Below, piece after piece: positions 6,758-8,264 of a stretch of 8,264 bases of DNA. The stretch's first letter is position 1, and each line of letters begins with the position of its first letter. The notes under the pieces are model-generated. The model did no database searches. It saw nothing but the letters and a program-made list of their open reading frames with translations, and was not told the origin of the DNA. The DNA lies in NCBI GenBank assembly GCA_050949885.1, contig JBMNGO010000003.1, positions 1 to 8,264 of the forward strand, in the 5' to 3' direction. The DNA is from JBMNGO01 sp050949885. GTDB lineage: Bacteria > Bacillota > Syntrophomonadia > Syntrophomonadales > Syntrophomonadaceae. Both the position numbers and the translations under genes were made by a program.

Positions 6758-7699
6758 CTATTCTGCCTCCCCCAAATGTAGAACTGCTTTTTTGGCTACT
6801 CTTAGCTTGGCGCTTCTCGCTCTTGGGTTTTCTTCACATTCAGTTTCATCAGCAACTATTGGCCTCCGAGTCAAGATTTCTAGTTCTGCACGATGGGAGC
6901 AAGTACATATGGGCATACCCGGAGGACATATACATTCTCTGGCTCGGTCTTTAAAAAATTCCTTTACCATACGGTCTTCCAATGAATGAAAAGTTATAAT
7001 ACATAACCTTCCCCCTGGCTTAAGGGCTGCAACAGCTTGAGGCAATACTTCTCTCAATGCCTCCAATTCGCTGTTGACAGCAATCCTAAGTGCCTGAAAG
7101 GTTTTACGCCCTGGATGTTTTTCCCTGGCATACTTGGCTGGTACAGAATTTTTGATTATCTCCACTAATTGCAGGGTTGAATCAATGCTGCCCTTATTTC
7201 TATACTGAACAATACCCCGGGCTATCCTTTTAGCAAATCTTTCCTCAGCATAATGGAAGAGTATATTGGCCAGGTCTTCCTCGGGATAGTGATTTACTAT
7301 CTCCCATGCTGTCAGTGTCTGTTGCTGGTCCATGCGCATATCCAGCAATGCATCTTTATGATAACTAAAACCTCGTTCAGCAACATCTAATTGAAACGAA
7401 GATACCCCCAGGTCGATAAGAATACCTTCCACTTCCTGAACACCGTAGCTGTATAGTATTTCCCCCAGGTTTCTGAAATCACCATGAACAAACCTTATCC
7501 TGGGATTAGAAAATTGGTGCCGGGTGGCTTGAAGGACCTGATCATCCTTATCAATGGCAATGATTGAGGCATCTTCTCCTACAACCTCCAACAGCTTCTT
7601 AAGATGACCCCCTCCCCCCAGGGTGCAATCAACATAGGTTGCCTTTGGGTCTCCTGCCCAATAAGATATGGTCTTATCTAACAAAACAGGTTTATGCAC
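6758..7699 (-). CDS. rsmH: 16S rRNA (cytosine-1402-N4)-methyltransferase RsmH (MraW)
   Basis: RsmH uses S-adenosylmethionine to methylate N4 of C1402 in the 16S rRNA P-site, in the assembled small subunit. The 313-residue length is normal. Visible motifs are the opening HKPVLLDKTI, the SAM-binding loop DCTLGGGGH (24-32), the acidic strand end IAIDKDD (47-53), GILIDLGVSS (92-101), FSYHKDALLDMRMD (111-124), HPGRKTFQALRI (195-206), FHSLEDRMVK (237-246) and the C-terminal NPRARSAKLR (291-300). A cysteine cluster, C256, C258, C265 and C267 around PPGMPI, is typical of Firmicute members. The start is GTG at 7699, with AGGAG 6 nt upstream. The gene lies 14 nt after mraZ and 1 nt before ftsL, the standard dcw position. 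Confidence 0.97.
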   Translation of the reverse strand: MHKPVLLDKTISYWAGDPKATYVDCTLGGGGHLKKLLEVVGEDASIIAIDKDDQVLQATRHQFSNPRIRFVHGDFRNLGEILYSYGVQEVEGILIDLGVSSFQLDVAERGFSYHKDALLDMRMDQQQTLTAWEIVNHYPEEDLANILFHYAEERFAKRIARGIVQYRNKGSIDSTLQLVEIIKNSVPAKYAREKHPGRKTFQALRIAVNSELEALREVLPQAVAALKPGGRLCIITFHSLEDRMVKEFFKDRARECICPPGMPICTCSHRAELEILTRRPIVADETECEENPRARSAKLRVAKKAVLHLGEAE

Positions 7700-7713
7700 T
7701 TAAATCTCCTGTA

Positions 7714-8145
7714 CTAAATACCTAAGTCGACAAGGTTCTCCGCAATTTGTTCATAGGATAGCGAAGCTTTCTGGTTATATTCTGCCCACCGTTGTAGAGC
7801 CCATATTTCCAGCCGGGATCCTACGCCTATTATAACTATATCCCGGTCGATTTCAGCATACTCTTTAAGGTTGGATGGCAATACGGTTCTACCCTGTTTA
7901 TCAATTTCAATTTCAGATGCTCCTGAGAAAAAAAAGCGCGCGAAGGAACGGACATCTGCTCTGGTAACCGGCAGAGATTGAAGCTTCTGTTCTAGCTTTT
8001 TCCATTCAGGCATGGAATATACAAAAATACAGTTATCCAGCCCTTTGGTCAGAACAAATCGTTCACCCAGTTCTTCACGAAACTTGGCGGGAATGGTTAT
8101 TCTAGATTTGGCGTCCAGTGCGTGCTGGTATTCCCCCAGAAACAT
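7714..8145 (-). CDS. mraZ: MraZ, transcriptional regulator of the dcw cluster
   Basis: MraZ is a ring-forming DNA-binding protein with two tandem SpoVT/AbrB-like domains; it binds repeats ahead of its own gene and, in characterised species, controls the dcw operon. The 143-residue product has both halves: domain 1 around residues 5-47 with DAKSRITIPAKFRE (11-24), and domain 2 around 76-119 with DKQGRTVLPSNL (82-93). The DxKGR signature is DAKSR in the first copy, serine replacing glycine, and DKQGR in the second, so the arginines R15 and R86 are kept. The ATG at 8145 has a modest AAAGGG ribosome binding site about 7 nt upstream. Being first in the operon, just behind three 10-bp-spaced repeats (8183-8209), fits autoregulation. 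Confidence 0.96.
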   Translation of the reverse strand: MFLGEYQHALDAKSRITIPAKFREELGERFVLTKGLDNCIFVYSMPEWKKLEQKLQSLPVTRADVRSFARFFFSGASEIEIDKQGRTVLPSNLKEYAEIDRDIVIIGVGSRLEIWALQRWAEYNQKASLSYEQIAENLVDLGI

Positions 8146-8169
8146 AAATAGGCCCTTTCTTTTTTACTG

Positions 8170-8186
8170 GTGGGATCATATCCCAC
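8170..8186. repeat. Perfect 17-bp inverted repeat GTGGGAT-CAT-ATCCCAC in the mraZ leader
   Basis: Two 7-bp arms flank a 3-nt centre. One arm shares its GTGG core with the mraZ-proximal AAAGTGG repeat. In RNA it would form a tight 7-bp hairpin just upstream of the mraZ ribosome binding site. No U-tract follows in the transcribed direction, so it is not an intrinsic terminator. Confidence 0.6.
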
Positions 8187-8209
8187 TTTGCTCCACTTTA
8201 CACCACATT
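8183..8209 (-). promoter_or_regulatory. Candidate MraZ operator: three direct repeats at 10-bp period
   Basis: Read on the minus strand, AATGTGG (8203-8209), AAAGTGG (8193-8199) and AAAGTGG (8183-8189) are separated by exactly 3 nt each. This 7+3 layout, one helical turn per repeat, agrees with the AAAGTG[T/G]-N3 MraZ boxes described in Mycoplasma and with the spaced repeats bound by MraZ elsewhere. The array ends 37 nt before the mraZ ATG and overlaps the candidate promoter, so MraZ bound here should block RNA polymerase. Confidence 0.82.
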
Positions 8210-8223
8210 ATTCTCTTTGGCAA
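8195..8223 (-). promoter_or_regulatory. Candidate sigma-A-type promoter of the mraZ-led operon
   Basis: On the minus strand TTGCCA (8218-8223, 5 of 6 to the -35 consensus) is followed by 17 bp and TAAAGT (8195-8200, 4 of 6 to the -10 consensus). This would start RNA near 8187-8189. A rival -10, TATGAT (8175-8180, 5 of 6), lies in the inverted repeat but has only a 3-of-6 match at -35. In both cases the MraZ-type repeats overlap the core promoter. Confidence 0.45.
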
Positions 8224-8245
8224 TTACCTTTTCCTCTTTTTTGAT

Positions 8246-8255
8246 AAAAAAAAAA
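8246..8255 (-). other. T10 tract upstream of the operon (A10 on the plus strand)
   Basis: Ten consecutive T on the minus strand follow TAATCGGTA at the window edge. It could be the U-run of a terminator for an upstream minus-strand gene whose stem begins outside the window, or AT-rich DNA ahead of the promoter. The missing flank prevents a decision. Confidence 0.3.
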
Positions 8256-8264
8256 TACCGATTA

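Noticed and set aside
8102..8179. Possible 25-codon leader frame starting at the ATG inside the palindrome and overlapping mraZ out of frame
   Set aside because: No good ribosome binding site at proper spacing, and the ATG is at the centre of a predicted hairpin. The ATG arises from the palindrome centre.
8170..8189. Inverted repeat ahead of mraZ as an intrinsic terminator or attenuator
   Set aside because: In the transcribed direction the stem is followed by CAGTAAAAAAG, with no U-run; on the other strand only three T follow.
1..8264. A hidden mobile element, CRISPR array, toxin pair or novel system
   Set aside because: Conserved dcw genes fill almost all of the window with gaps under 40 bp. 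Apart from the 119-bp upstream region there is no free space, and composition is even throughout.

Overview
This window holds the first part of a division and cell wall (dcw) gene cluster. Every gene lies on the minus strand, so transcription runs from high to low coordinates. In that order the genes are mraZ, rsmH (mraW), ftsL, a class B penicillin-binding protein of the FtsI/PBP2B/SpoVD type, murE, murF, mraY, and the N-terminal part of murD, which runs off the left edge. The gene order, the PASTA-bearing transpeptidase, strong AGGAGG-type ribosome binding sites, moderate to low GC and several GTG starts point to a Gram-positive Firmicute, probably clostridial. A Syntrophomonas- or Desulfotomaculum-like lineage is my guess from overall feel and not from a search. 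The DNPR motif in MurE predicts meso-diaminopimelate peptidoglycan.

Layout by region. 8146-8264 is the upstream control region: a T10 tract as read on the minus strand, a candidate promoter, three AAAGTGG-type direct repeats at an exact 10-bp period that look like a MraZ operator, and a 17-bp perfect inverted repeat overlapping the last of them. 6265-8145 holds the regulator MraZ, the 16S rRNA methyltransferase RsmH and the small membrane divisome protein FtsL. 4120-6249 is the septal transpeptidase. 1-4083 holds the cytoplasmic Mur ligases and the lipid I synthase MraY.

The genes are packed as one operon: all gaps are under about 40 bp, murE/murF and possibly murF/mraY overlap by ATGA, and the murD ribosome binding site contains the mraY stop codon. 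MurE, MurF and MurD build the UDP-MurNAc-pentapeptide, MraY transfers it to undecaprenyl phosphate, and the class B PBP crosslinks the finished chain at the septum with FtsL as divisome partner. MraZ probably represses the whole unit through the repeats ahead of its own gene.

I see no mobile element, CRISPR, RNA gene, frameshifted gene or transferred island. The cluster is conventional. The points worth a second look are the MraZ operator with its overlapping palindrome, the C-terminal extension of FtsL, unusual residues in two MurF motifs, and several start sites that ribosome binding sites move inward from the longest reading frame.
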